Of a DNA stretch of 64,000 bases, positions 17,832 to 26,548 are shown piece after piece; the stretch's first letter is position 1, and every line of letters begins with the position of its first letter. The position numbers and the translations under genes are program-made. Source of the stretch: Oscillospiraceae bacterium (lineage in GTDB: Bacteria; Bacillota; Clostridia; Oscillospirales; Ruminococcaceae); NCBI GenBank assembly GCA_900768995.1, contig CAAGEZ010000036.1, positions 17,949 through 81,948 of the forward strand. The letters are read 5' to 3'. The notes beneath the pieces were generated by a model. The model had not been told where the DNA came from. It did not search any database and worked only from the letters and a program-made list of their open reading frames with translations.

Positions 17832-17887
17832 AAAATTGTATAGATTATACAATTTTACTTGAAATATAATATTGATTATGTTATAAT
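17832..17887 (+). promoter_or_regulatory. Promoter with upstream dyad of the EAL/GGDEF gene
   Basis: TTGAAA (17859-17864) and TATAAT (17882-17887) are 17 bases apart. A perfect inverted repeat AAAATTGTATA/TATACAATTTT (17832-17842 and 17846-17856, 3-base centre) ends two bases before the -35. This is a typical activator position, although it could also act as a hairpin. Confidence 0.65.
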
Positions 17888-18001
17888 TTACATACAGACA
17901 TTGTAAGACAGGTTTAACTAAACATTGAGTTTTGTATTCAGACACAGCGGCATTTTGCAGTTAAATATTATCCTGCCGCCGATCAGAACTCTCCCGAAAG
18001 G

Positions 18002-19678
18002 ATGGTCATAAAATTGAACACCGGCAATGAGAGTGATAAGTGTTTTGAAACCATAAGAAATATTTTCAGAAATGACGCAGATGCTGCATATTTTTTCTGG
18101 AACTGCCGTGAAAACAGCATCTCTTATATCGGCGGAAAAAAGTTTATCCCAGAAAATGAGACCCACCCATTTGAATATATCCGTGAAAAAGGGCTTGTAT
18201 CTCCCGAATTTATGCCCGTTTTCGAAATTTTCTGCGCAGGCATTGAGGAGGGCATTTATTCGGGCACGGATTCGGCTGAGCTTTCTCTTGAAATAAAGTT
18301 TCGTTTCACCGATGACGAGGATTTCCGCTTCTGCCATTTATACAACGTTTTCTCAAAGGACGACAATGGCAGGATAACTGCCGTTTTTGTAAATATACGC
18401 CCATTTACGCAGAAAGAGGAGTTTGACAGGCAGATAGTCGAAAGCTTTTCTTCCGACAAAAATCCTGCAATTTACTGCAAAGTAATTGCTGACCTTATAA
18501 AGAACAATCCCGATAAAAATATTGCTTTCATACAGTTTGATGTTGAGCGCTTCAAGCTCATAAATAAAAATTACGGCAATGATGCGGGCGATGAGCTGCT
18601 CAGGTTCTTTACCGATTCTATGCACGTTATTTGCAGTGCTGACCAGCCTTTCTGTCGACTGACAACCGACGTTTTTATGGTTGTCATATGTTTTGACAAA
18701 AAGCAGGAGATACTTGATTTTATCCACCGTATCGAAAGCAGACTCAGCAGCTTCAAGGGTATGGACTACCGCCTTATTTTCGGCGTTGCCATTGTGGACG
18801 ACAAGACAAGGAATACCCGTTATTACGGCGACCTTGCCTCCGTTGCAAGGCAGTCCATAAAGGGAAATGCCCTCAATAATATCTGTTTCTATGAAGAGCA
18901 TATGCTCAGCGATATCGTTCACAAGCAGGTCATCGAAGAGGATATGTACAAAGCTGTCATCAACGATGAATTTGCTATGTACCTCCAGCCGAAATACTGC
19001 ATCTCCACTGGCGAGATAATCGGTGCGGAAGCTCTTGCAAGGTGGATACACCCAAAAAAAGGCATCATCTCCCCCAACGATTTTATCCCCGTTTTCGAGA
19101 AAAACGGCTTTATAATGAAGCTCGACAGGATAATCTGGGAAAAGGCGTGCAAAAAGATACGGGAATGGCTTGATAAAGGCATAAAGCCCGTGCCTATTTC
19201 CGTAAATGTTTCACGTGAATATCTCACAAGCTCTGAGGCTATAACGGTGCTCAGGGGGCTTATCAAGAAATATGATATCCCAATTTCCCTGCTGGAGCTT
19301 GAAATAACCGAAACTGTTGACACCGACGGTGTTCAGAACATCATCAAGCAGTTCAAGGACAGCGGTTTCACGATGCTTATGGACGATTTCGGTTCGGGAT
19401 ATTCTTCCCTTAATATGCTCAAAACCACGCAGTTTGATGTGCTCAAAATTGACCGTGGATTCCTTTCTGAGTTTATGGAGTCCGACCGTGGACGGAACAT
19501 CATTTCCCACACCATCTCAATGTCCAAGGACATCGGGCTTGATATTATTGCAGAGGGCGTTGAAACGGGAGATCAGGCGAAGTTTCTTCACAACTGCGGC
19601 TGTGATGCGGCTCAGGGATTCTATTACTCAAAGCCTGTTCCCTCCGATGAATTTGATAAGCTTTTCATCAAGAAATAA
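18002..19678 (+). CDS. Cyclic di-GMP phosphodiesterase with degenerate GGDEF and intact EAL domain
   Basis: This 558-residue cytoplasmic protein has an N-terminal sensor-like region (about 1-150), a GGDEF-like domain (FIQFDVERFKLINKNYGNDAGDELL...) and a C-terminal EAL domain. The GGDEF active-site turn reads RLTTDVF instead of RLGGDEF, so diguanylate cyclase activity is unlikely. The EAL domain keeps EALARW, the DDFGSG loop, KIDRGF and AEGVET...CDAAQGFYYSKP, so hydrolysis of c-di-GMP is expected. The ATG at 18002 lies almost on an AAAGG site; a TTG four codons later has better spacing. No membrane helix is seen. Confidence 0.9.
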   Translation: MVIKLNTGNESDKCFETIRNIFRNDADAAYFFWNCRENSISYIGGKKFIPENETHPFEYIREKGLVSPEFMPVFEIFCAGIEEGIYSGTDSAELSLEIKFRFTDDEDFRFCHLYNVFSKDDNGRITAVFVNIRPFTQKEEFDRQIVESFSSDKNPAIYCKVIADLIKNNPDKNIAFIQFDVERFKLINKNYGNDAGDELLRFFTDSMHVICSADQPFCRLTTDVFMVVICFDKKQEILDFIHRIESRLSSFKGMDYRLIFGVAIVDDKTRNTRYYGDLASVARQSIKGNALNNICFYEEHMLSDIVHKQVIEEDMYKAVINDEFAMYLQPKYCISTGEIIGAEALARWIHPKKGIISPNDFIPVFEKNGFIMKLDRIIWEKACKKIREWLDKGIKPVPISVNVSREYLTSSEAITVLRGLIKKYDIPISLLELEITETVDTDGVQNIIKQFKDSGFTMLMDDFGSGYSSLNMLKTTQFDVLKIDRGFLSEFMESDRGRNIISHTISMSKDIGLDIIAEGVETGDQAKFLHNCGCDAAQGFYYSKPVPSDEFDKLFIKK

Positions 19679-19681
19679 ACA

Positions 19682-19716
19682 CAAAAGCTTCCTAAAAAAA
19701 TCGGGAAACTTTTTTC
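19682..19716 (+). terminator. Terminator after the EAL/GGDEF gene
   Basis: AAAAGCTTCC pairs with GGAAACTTTT (one mismatch) around an A/T-rich loop and ends in T6, four bases after the stop codon. Confidence 0.75.
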
Positions 19717-19729
19717 ATATTATGTAATA

Positions 19730-19749
19730 TGCGGGCAAAAGTGCGGGCA
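19730..19749 (-). repeat. Tandem 8-mer pair with 12-base period downstream of tRNA-Ser
   Basis: TGCGGGCA occurs at 19730-19737 and 19742-19749 (TGCCCGCA on the tRNA strand). The first copy lies 48 bases past the tRNA CCA end, just after the tRNA terminator. The pair resembles one at the same distance from tRNA-Arg. Confidence 0.7.
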
Positions 19750-19750
19750 C

Positions 19751-19795
19751 AAAAAAAGAAAAGCAGTTTAAACGATATGTTTAAACTGCTTTTAC
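19751..19795 (-). terminator. Terminator of tRNA-Ser
   Basis: AAAGCAGTTTAAAC pairs with GTTTAAACTGCTTT over a 5-base loop. On the minus strand a T-rich run follows it, directly after the tRNA 3' end. Confidence 0.9.
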
Positions 19796-19796
19796 T

Positions 19797-19889
19797 TGGC
19801 GGAGAAGGAGGGATTCGAACCCTCGATGCGCTATTAACGCATACACGAGTTCCAGTCGTGCGCCATAAACCGGGCTAGGCGACTTCTCC
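19797..19889 (-). tRNA. tRNA-Ser (anticodon GGA), CCA encoded
   Basis: Read on the minus strand the gene starts GGAGAAGTCGCCTAG. It has an acceptor stem GGAGAAG/CTTCTCC, anticodon arm CACGA-CTGGAAC-TCGTG with anticodon GGA, a long variable arm (ATGCGTTAATAGCGCAT), the T-loop GGTTCGAATCC, discriminator G and an encoded CCA. The long variable arm and anticodon both identify a serine tRNA reading UCC/UCU. Confidence 0.97.
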
Positions 19890-19941
19890 ATTTAATCGTT
19901 AGGTTTTAAGTTTTTCAACCCTGTGTCCTGACGACTATTAT

Positions 19942-19970
19942 ATTATATCAGATACTTTTGCATTTGTCAA
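19942..19970 (-). promoter_or_regulatory. Promoter of tRNA-Ser
   Basis: TTGACA (19970-19965) and TATAAT (19947-19942) on the minus strand have a 17-base spacer. The stretches around both boxes are nearly the same as in the tRNA-Arg promoter at 63.6 kb. Confidence 0.88.
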
Positions 19971-20006
19971 GCCTTTTTTGCAAAAAAAAAATCATTTTTT
20001 TCAAAA

Positions 20007-20038
20007 AAAGTGCTTTTCGGTGTGAAAAGCACTTTTTA
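20007..20038 (-). terminator. Terminator after the anti-sigma gene
   Basis: AAAAAGTGCTTTTC pairs with GAAAAGCACTTTTT. On the minus strand it follows the anti-sigma stop codon by a few bases and ends in a T-run. Confidence 0.9.
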
Positions 20039-20042
20039 AAAA

Positions 20043-21287
20043 TCAACTAAATAACGCAGTGAAGCCTTTTTTGAAGTCATCAGGTGTATTATCCGAAAAT
20101 TCTGTATCTTCGGGAGTATCTGCATAAAGCTGGACTTTTGACGAAAATCTCACCCAAAACTCCTCTCCGTCCCCCGTTTTCATATTAAGGGTGAATCTCT
20201 GTTTAAAGCAGGATCTGCCGTTCTCATATACCGAACCTTTAAGATAAGGTTCATCAACATATTCCGGCGTGTCGGCATCAACGGAAACCAAAATGTATTC
20301 CTCGGAAAAAAGTCTCTTTACCTCTTCGCTGTAATGGGTCAGATAGTCATTTTCCGCTTCGCTCGCAGCGTCGATCAGACTTCTGTATTCCTCATCTTCA
20401 TAGCTATATTCAGTCACGATACGGTATATTTCTCCCTGATACTTTTTAAATTCGGAAGTAATTATCTGAGGATTGGTTTGATCCTGATAAATTCCGCTGC
20501 CGCTGAGTGCCGCTTCTATGCGCATTCGTGCCGCATCTCCCGGATATAAAGGCACATAGAATTTATTGTATATCTCACGGCACTCTTCCTCTCTGCCCTC
20601 ATATTCATTGCTGTCACCATAAAGATTGACCATTGTCTGGGTTATATAGCAGTCACCACTTTCATCTGCTTCAAAGGCGGTGTAAACACAAAGCGGAATA
20701 TCATCGGTGTACTTTTCATCAAGATACAAATACAGCTCACCACGCATTTCAGCGTTGTAATAGCTTGCATCACAGTCAATGTACTTAATGGGATACTCCT
20801 CAAAAAAGCCGGTGTAAATATCTGTGTAAACATCAAGCAGTTCGCCCTCATTTTTGTGATATACTCCGTAAAGGTCAACAAAGCCCACATCTGAAAGTGC
20901 TTTCCTGTAATTGCCCATTTTAAGAGCACGTCCAAAACTTTTCATCTCATTTTCGGCGGCAATCGATGCCCAAGTGACCTGATGACTGTGCTCAACCTGA
21001 TTGACGGTTATCGCTCCCAGTACACATACAACAGCCGCAATTGGCACAGTCAAAACCGCCGTCAGGAGCGCAAGCTTAAGATAATGCCGTCTTGTTTTTT
21101 TTAGCGGGTCCTTCGCCCCGGATGAGCCCACATCTTTCGGCAGCTCCGCCGACATAGCTTTCAGCATCTTGCTGCATTCCCCGCACTCTGCGCAGTGCTC
21201 ATCAACAAGCTTTCTGCTGCTTTCCGAGCAGATATTATCCGAGTAAAGAGGCATAAGATCTCTTATCACATCACAGTCCTTTTTCAT
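20043..21287 (-). CDS. Membrane anti-sigma factor with zinc-finger (zf-HC2) domain
   Basis: This 414-residue protein probably holds the ECF sigma factor encoded before it. The N-terminal 40 residues contain the HxxxCxxC zinc site (His31, Cys35, Cys38) of ZAS anti-sigma domains. One membrane helix follows (LKLALLTAVLTVPIAAVVCVLGAI, about residues 70-93). A long extracytoplasmic domain of about 320 residues, rich in Tyr, Asp and Glu, completes it. No family was recognised for that domain, which would be the sensor. The ATG overlaps the sigma stop (ATGA). Confidence 0.85.
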   Translation of the reverse strand: MKKDCDVIRDLMPLYSDNICSESSRKLVDEHCAECGECSKMLKAMSAELPKDVGSSGAKDPLKKTRRHYLKLALLTAVLTVPIAAVVCVLGAITVNQVEHSHQVTWASIAAENEMKSFGRALKMGNYRKALSDVGFVDLYGVYHKNEGELLDVYTDIYTGFFEEYPIKYIDCDASYYNAEMRGELYLYLDEKYTDDIPLCVYTAFEADESGDCYITQTMVNLYGDSNEYEGREEECREIYNKFYVPLYPGDAARMRIEAALSGSGIYQDQTNPQIITSEFKKYQGEIYRIVTEYSYEDEEYRSLIDAASEAENDYLTHYSEEVKRLFSEEYILVSVDADTPEYVDEPYLKGSVYENGRSCFKQRFTLNMKTGDGEEFWVRFSSKVQLYADTPEDTEFSDNTPDDFKKGFTALFS

Positions 21288-21760
21288 ATGATGTCCTCCT
21301 TTTCAAGTATTTTTCTGAGCTGCTCTTTTCCTCTGAAAAATGTAACTCTCGCCCAGTTTTCCGACCTGCCGAATATCTCTCCGATGTTAGAAAAGCTCAT
21401 ATCCGTGTGTATTTTCAGCAGAACTATCTCACGATATGGCTCGGGGAGCCGATGAACAGCCTTATATATCTCCGTTTGGTCCATTCGCCCCGAAATATCA
21501 GTATTTGCGGGGAGCTCATCGCACTCAGCGTCACATCGCCGCTTTTCTTTTCTCATATGACTGATAAAAAGATTTTTGGCTATGGCACAAAGCCACGTGG
21601 TCATTTTCACCCTGCCGTCAAAGCGGTCTGCGTGGGTTATGGCTCTGAGAAAGGTCTCCTGCGTCAGCTCCTCGGAAAGATTTTCGTTCCCGCCGCTCAG
21701 ACTCATAAGATATTTATACACCCATTCGGCGTATTCCCTGTAAATTTCGTCCTGCTTCAT
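21284..21760 (-). CDS. ECF-type RNA polymerase sigma factor
   Basis: This 158-residue sigma-70 family protein has region 2 (NENLSEELTQETFLRAITHADRFDG...TTWLCAIAKNLFISHMRKEKRR) and region 4 (VHRLPEPYREIVLLKIHTDMSFSNIGEIFGRSENWARVTFFRGKEQLRKIL). There is no region 1 or 3, which defines the ECF group. The start at 21760 is preferred because AAAGGAGG lies eight bases before it. The anti-sigma gene overlaps its end. Such pairs in Clostridia usually respond to envelope stress, but the signal here is unknown. Confidence 0.92.
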   Translation of the reverse strand: MKQDEIYREYAEWVYKYLMSLSGGNENLSEELTQETFLRAITHADRFDGRVKMTTWLCAIAKNLFISHMRKEKRRCDAECDELPANTDISGRMDQTEIYKAVHRLPEPYREIVLLKIHTDMSFSNIGEIFGRSENWARVTFFRGKEQLRKILEKEDII

Positions 21761-21864
21761 CGGGTGTCCTCCTTTCCTTTTCATATATTAAACGCAGAAA
21801 AACTCCGTTCGTTACAGACTTATTGTCAAATTATAAATTAAGCGTCTCCCTTTTCGGAAAACGC

Positions 21865-22614
21865 CTAATCATCAAAAAGATAATGTATCATTTTATCGGG
21901 TGCCTCAACAAACTGCTTCGTTATCCTGTAATGCTCGGTGTCACGGTAATCCACCGATGCTATGCCAATTTGGCTCAGCTCATAAATCTGCGCATCGGGA
22001 TATGCCATAAGTATGGGCGAATGGGTCGAAATGATAAACTGAGAATCATTCTTCACAAGCTCGTTTATTATCACAAGCAGAGACATCAGCCGCATTGGCG
22101 AAAGGGCAGCTTCGGGCTCATCAAGAACATAAAAGCCCCTGCCGCCGAACCTGTTTTTTATTACAGAAAAGAAGCTTTCGCCGTGGGACTGCTTATGGAG
22201 CGAAACAGAGCCGTAGCTTTCTATTATGCGCCTGCCCATACCGCCCCGTTCATCGTCCTCATCAATGTCCGTGGCAAGGTTGTAAAAGCTTTCCGCTCTG
22301 AGAAAAAAGCCGTCTTCGGGATAGTCGTTTTTTTCAAGAAATATGCAGGAGGCAAGCTCGGAATGAGTATTACGTGTGGAAAAATTGAAATTTTTTGTGC
22401 CACCCTCCGCATTAAATCCGTAGGCGACCGCAATAGCTTCAAGAAGCGTGGATTTTCCCGTACCGTTCTCGCCCACTAAAAATGTAACGGGCTTTGTAAA
22501 AGCTATATGCTTTTCACGGATAAGGTACCTGACTGCGGGAATATCCCTGAGATAATCGTCATTTTCGGGCAGCCTTTTCAGCGTCACACCGCCGATATAA
22601 ACACTGCCGTTCAT
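21865..22614 (-). CDS. AAA family ATPase (ABC-like, OLD/RecF-type head)
   Basis: This 249-residue soluble ATPase has Walker A GENGTGKST (about residues 48-56), a conserved VLDEPEAALSPMRL segment combining signature and Walker B, and FIISTHSPILMAYPDAQIYEL as switch region. This is the single-domain predicted-ATPase family related to RecF and OLD heads without a nuclease domain. Its ATG shares its first base with the end of the miaB stop codon, so it is translated from the miaB message. Its role is unknown. Confidence 0.85.
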   Translation of the reverse strand: MNGSVYIGGVTLKRLPENDDYLRDIPAVRYLIREKHIAFTKPVTFLVGENGTGKSTLLEAIAVAYGFNAEGGTKNFNFSTRNTHSELASCIFLEKNDYPEDGFFLRAESFYNLATDIDEDDERGGMGRRIIESYGSVSLHKQSHGESFFSVIKNRFGGRGFYVLDEPEAALSPMRLMSLLVIINELVKNDSQFIISTHSPILMAYPDAQIYELSQIGIASVDYRDTEHYRITKQFVEAPDKMIHYLFDD

Positions 22615-23978
22615 CAGATGAGTTCGCCCTCAACAGCCCAGTTGTGAGTCTTTGTGACCCTTACCTTTCTCATCGTTCCGATAAGGTCGGGAGAGCCCTT
22701 TACGAGAGTTATGATAAATTCGCCGCTCTTGCCGCTGATAAATTCTTCCTTGTATGTTCCGTCAAAAAGAACGTCAAATTCCGCTCCCATAAAGCGCTTG
22801 TAATGCTCCTCGGATATCTCACGCTGAACGGCAAGGAGCTCACGGAACCACTTTCCCTTATCCTCCTCGGAGGTGTGGTCGATGATATCCGCAGCCTTTG
22901 TGCCTGTCCGCTTTGAGTAGATAAATGAGAAAATGTTGTCGTATTTTACCGCTTTCACAACATCAAGGGTCTGCAAAAAGTCCTCATATGTCTCATTCGG
23001 GAAGCCAACAATAATGTCGGTTGATATGGACAGTTCGGGCATTACCTTTCGTGCATATGAAACCATATCCATATACTTCTGAACAGTGTACCGCCTGTTC
23101 ATTTCCTTTAAAATTCGGTCACTGCCCGACTGGAGGGGGAGATGAACACTGCGGCATATTTTTTTGCTTTCCGCAATAACATCGAAAAATTCATTGGTTG
23201 CGTCCTTGGGGTGAGGGGACATAAAGCGGACACGAAAATCTCCGTCAATGCTGTCGATACGTCTGAGAAGCTCAGGGAAGTCTATCTTTTCGTCTAGTCC
23301 CCTGCCGTATGAATTTACGTTCTGCCCAAGGAGCATAATTTCCTTGCAGCCGCTGTCAGCAAGCCGCTTTATCTCCTCGATTATCTTCTCAGGCTCTCTG
23401 CTCCGCTCTCTGCCTCTTACATAGGGCACGATGCAGTAGGAGCAGAAATTGTTGCAGCCGTACATTATGGACACGCCTGCCTTGTACTTCTCGTTTCTCA
23501 CCGCAGGGATATCCTCGAAGCATTCCGTGTTCCTTTCGGCAGTGTCAACGATGAGCCGTCTCTGAGTAAGTGCCTCGTAAATCAGCCTCGGAAGTTCCTT
23601 TGCGGTGAATGTTCCGAAAACTATGTCAACGTGGCGGTATGATTTTTTTATCTTCTCGGCGGTCTTAGGCTCCTGTCCCATACAGCCGCCCACAGCTATT
23701 ATCATATCGGGCTTCTGCTCTTTAAGGCGCTTCAGTTCACCGATATTTCCGTAGACCTTAAGCTCCGCATTCTCTCTCACGGCGCAGGTGTTGAGGATAA
23801 TTATGTCCGCAGCGGTCATATCATCTGTCACGCCGCAGCCCATAAGGGAAAGCTGTCCCAGAAGCTTCTCGCCGTCGCTCACATTCTGCTGACAGCCGTA
23901 GCTGTGGACGCAGCACAATGGGGGTGCTTCCCTTTCGGAAAATCTCTTCCTCACTTCTTCAATGTAATTTATCTCCAT
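22614..23978 (-). CDS. miaB: tRNA-2-methylthio-N6-dimethylallyladenosine synthase
   Basis: MiaB is a radical SAM methylthiotransferase that modifies A37 of tRNAs reading codons starting with U. The 454-residue protein has the three auxiliary-cluster cysteines in HSYGCQQN, NTCAVREN and GGCMGQ within the N-terminal UPF0004 domain. The radical SAM motif is CNNFCSYCIVP (about residue 170), and a TRAM domain is at the C-terminus. AAAGG precedes the ATG. It lies 19 bases after the glycoside-hydrolase-like gene. Confidence 0.95.
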   Translation of the reverse strand: MEINYIEEVRKRFSEREAPPLCCVHSYGCQQNVSDGEKLLGQLSLMGCGVTDDMTAADIIILNTCAVRENAELKVYGNIGELKRLKEQKPDMIIAVGGCMGQEPKTAEKIKKSYRHVDIVFGTFTAKELPRLIYEALTQRRLIVDTAERNTECFEDIPAVRNEKYKAGVSIMYGCNNFCSYCIVPYVRGRERSREPEKIIEEIKRLADSGCKEIMLLGQNVNSYGRGLDEKIDFPELLRRIDSIDGDFRVRFMSPHPKDATNEFFDVIAESKKICRSVHLPLQSGSDRILKEMNRRYTVQKYMDMVSYARKVMPELSISTDIIVGFPNETYEDFLQTLDVVKAVKYDNIFSFIYSKRTGTKAADIIDHTSEEDKGKWFRELLAVQREISEEHYKRFMGAEFDVLFDGTYKEEFISGKSGEFIITLVKGSPDLIGTMRKVRVTKTHNWAVEGELI

Positions 23979-23997
23979 TTATGTAACGCCTTTCAAA

Positions 23998-25305
23998 TCA
24001 GTAAACGTAATACTCGTCATAGCCCATAGCCGTGAGTGCCTTTACAGCCTCGTCAAAATCGTCCGCAGACATAGACTCCCTGTCAAGCATAGGATAAACG
24101 GGCAGGTCGCCGCAGCGTGATGAAACCTCGCCGTAAACTGCGGTTATCTTGTCATACATATCCATATCGTCGAGAATTACCTCGTCATTGCCCGCAACCA
24201 TTGTTCGGCTGATGTTGTTCTCGGAATAGTCTATCATTATCCGACAGCCCTCAAGCTCATCGGGATAGAAAAGCTCGCTGTATCTGCGGATAACGGAATT
24301 TGCGGTGATCCTGAGCATAACCCGTGTGCCTGCCTCATTTCCCGCATTGTTCATCATAACTGCAAGAGATGTGAGTGCCTGATAACGGTCGGAATAGGGC
24401 GATACCTCTTCTCCCAGCATATCTATATCCGATGAACGGAACTCGGGGAAGATGAAATCATCGCAGATTATTTCGTCAAAGCCTGCTTCACCAAGCTCGG
24501 TCACGATATCGCAGAGATATTCCTGAGCCGTCTCGTCAAAGGGAGAGAGCCATGGCTTGCCGCCCTTGTCGGGAGATGTATCGAGCCATGTGTCCCCGTC
24601 CTCGCTTCGGTATGAACCGTCACGGTAATCGCCGTAGCGGTTGTTGTCGTAAAGCACGGACATAAGTGCAACGGGGCGCAGTCCCCTGCTTTCGGCAGCC
24701 TTGACGATATCCGCTGCGGACAGCTCGGACTGAATGGGGTCATTGCCGTCGATAACGGTTGCAACGAAATCAAGCTCTGTTCTGTAATGGAAAACGCCGC
24801 CCTCGGTCTTTACGGGGAATATAACAGCATTGCAGCCGCTTGCAGCAAGCTCGTCAAGAGCCGCATCAAGGCTGTCGGCATCGGACATACTGTCGGGATC
24901 GAGATAATATGCTGCTCCGCCGTCACGGAGAGCTGCGGCCTGCTCGGAAACGGTGGTAACAGTGGTTTCAGCAGGCTCTGTCACGGCTGCGGCGGAGGTC
25001 TGTGCCTCCTCGGAAACGGGGAGGGAAATATCGGACTGAGTTATGTCCGTTACTGCGGGCAGCTCTGCCGTCTGCGCCGCCGTGTCATCGGTGACTGTAT
25101 CTGTATCGGTGGGAGTCCAGGGCTGAGTCTCAGTCCTGTCGGGGCGGGAGGCGATGTATCTGCCGATAGGCCCTGCAACGCTGTAGCCCACAAATATAAG
25201 TGCCGCAACAGCTGCTGCTCCCGCAATTATCTTGACTGCATTTTCGTTTCTTCTCTTGATCTTATAATGTCTTTTTGGCTTAAAGATCTTCTTTTTTCTT
25301 CTCAT
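23998..25305 (-). CDS. Membrane-anchored putative glycoside hydrolase (DUF4015-like)
   Basis: This 435-residue protein has a basic cytoplasmic tip, one membrane helix (AVKIIAGAAAVAALIFVGYSVAG, about 24-46), a Thr/Glu/Ala-rich linker and an outer domain from about residue 130. That domain begins YYLDPDSMSDADSLDAALDELAASGCNAVIFPVK and includes LRPVALMSV, PWLSPFDETAQEYLCDIVTELGEAGFDEIICDDFIFPE. This is the TIM-barrel pattern of DUF4015/putative glycosyl hydrolases. The acidic pair DD in IICDDFIFPE may be at the active site. It lies between rnfA and miaB on the same strand. Confidence 0.75.
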   Translation of the reverse strand: MRRKKKIFKPKRHYKIKRRNENAVKIIAGAAAVAALIFVGYSVAGPIGRYIASRPDRTETQPWTPTDTDTVTDDTAAQTAELPAVTDITQSDISLPVSEEAQTSAAAVTEPAETTVTTVSEQAAALRDGGAAYYLDPDSMSDADSLDAALDELAASGCNAVIFPVKTEGGVFHYRTELDFVATVIDGNDPIQSELSAADIVKAAESRGLRPVALMSVLYDNNRYGDYRDGSYRSEDGDTWLDTSPDKGGKPWLSPFDETAQEYLCDIVTELGEAGFDEIICDDFIFPEFRSSDIDMLGEEVSPYSDRYQALTSLAVMMNNAGNEAGTRVMLRITANSVIRRYSELFYPDELEGCRIMIDYSENNISRTMVAGNDEVILDDMDMYDKITAVYGEVSSRCGDLPVYPMLDRESMSADDFDEAVKALTAMGYDEYYVY

Positions 25306-25344
25306 TTTTGTGTCCTTTCAATATCTATATAAATGTGTTCGTTA

Positions 25345-25944
25345 TCATACATAAGCGGGGGCGTGGCCAAGTATGCCGTAAACAGCCATTGCCATTATCC
25401 CCGAAAAAATCATTACAGCGGGATATCCTCTGAATACTCTTGGCACATTTTCCGAATACAGCTCGGAATAAACGCCCGACAGCATATATGACGCCACGGC
25501 AAAGCCAAGACCCGAGGTGATGCCGAAAATCAGATATTCGCCGAATGCAGTACAGCCAGAGGCGCTCAGGAATATTGTACCCATAACGGCACTGTTAAAC
25601 GCCGAAATATGCACATATTTTTTTATTCGGGAGAATTTTCCCCTGACAAAAACGAATGCGCAAAGGAGAGTCACGAAGTATATTGCGCCCACGATAAGTG
25701 CATACAGCGCAACGAGATAATGCTTGTCTCCCGATGAAAACAGCCTTGACACCACCCACATTCCTATTGAAGAAGCGGCGGTGAAGTATGACACGCCTGC
25801 GCAGACTCCGGGAAGAGTTCGCTTGTTTTTGGCGGCGGCTATCATAGGAGTAACGCCAAATGCTCTTGAAAAAACAAGATTTTCGGCAATGACCGACATT
25901 ATGACGGAAGCCACAAGGCTCGAAAAGAAGCCGTTTTCGTTCAT
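25345..25944 (-). CDS. rnfA: Rnf/Nqr-type membrane subunit A (RnfA-like)
   Basis: This 199-residue protein with about six membrane helices resembles RnfA/NqrE. The start MNENGFFSSLVASVIMSVIAENLVFSRAFGVTPM is close to the family pattern (NxVxxxGLG replaced by NLVFSRAFGV), and a second half-repeat ends with AMAVYGILG. In Rnf complexes the A and E subunits form a pseudo-symmetric pair holding an iron centre. It is the last of the D-E-A triad. RnfB, RnfC and RnfG are missing from the neighbourhood. Confidence 0.75.
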   Translation of the reverse strand: MNENGFFSSLVASVIMSVIAENLVFSRAFGVTPMIAAAKNKRTLPGVCAGVSYFTAASSIGMWVVSRLFSSGDKHYLVALYALIVGAIYFVTLLCAFVFVRGKFSRIKKYVHISAFNSAVMGTIFLSASGCTAFGEYLIFGITSGLGFAVASYMLSGVYSELYSENVPRVFRGYPAVMIFSGIMAMAVYGILGHAPAYV

Positions 25945-25945
25945 A

Positions 25946-26548
25946 TCACCTGTCCTCCTTTTTGAAAAGCCTTATAAACGCCCCCATAAGCCCGATGAGG
26001 ATAAATCCGCCGCAGGGTGCGCTGAGAACGGGTATGGTGAAGCTTACTCCGTAAAGCTCGCCGTCAATGCCGCCGGTTGCGAAAAGTTCCCTTACAAAGC
26101 CAAGGAAGACAAGTGCCCAGCAGAAGCCTATTATGTGGGAAATGACATCGAGTATCATTCTTCCCTTGTCCATTCGGAAAAATCTCAGCTCCGATGCCTG
26201 GGTGATGAACTCGCCCGAAACTATCATCGGCAGGAGCACTCCCAGCGATGAAAGGTCATAATCCAGACGGTTCTCGAAAAAAATGCAGAACGGGATATAC
26301 ACAGCCGCCGCTATAAAGGTATATAATATTATACGAAGCGCATATGGCAGCTTTCTCGGCAGGAACGAGGATATCATCAGCGACATCATCGTTACCGAAG
26401 CAAATATGACCGAATATGTCACCGCCCCACGGAATGTATTTCCGATGATTATTGCGGGGGCGAGGGACATTCCTGCGGCGAATATGGGATTGCGGAAAAA
26501 TAGTCCGTCGGAAAATGACGGCTTTTTAGTGTTCGCTGTCATTTTCAC
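25946..26548 (-). CDS. rnfE: Rnf/Nqr-type membrane subunit E (RnfE-like)
   Basis: This 200-residue membrane protein matches RnfE/NqrD in size and pattern. The N-terminal GLFFRNPIFAAGMSLAPAIIIGNTFRGA takes the place of the family's NPxxxxxLGLCPxLAVT region. The C-terminal half has the conserved layout GFCWALVFLGFVRELFATGGI followed by a PCGGFILIGLMGAF helix. It begins inside the end of the RnfD-like gene (23-base overlap) and is two bases from rnfA, so the three are one unit. Confidence 0.75.
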   Translation of the reverse strand: MKMTANTKKPSFSDGLFFRNPIFAAGMSLAPAIIIGNTFRGAVTYSVIFASVTMMSLMISSFLPRKLPYALRIILYTFIAAAVYIPFCIFFENRLDYDLSSLGVLLPMIVSGEFITQASELRFFRMDKGRMILDVISHIIGFCWALVFLGFVRELFATGGIDGELYGVSFTIPVLSAPCGGFILIGLMGAFIRLFKKEDR

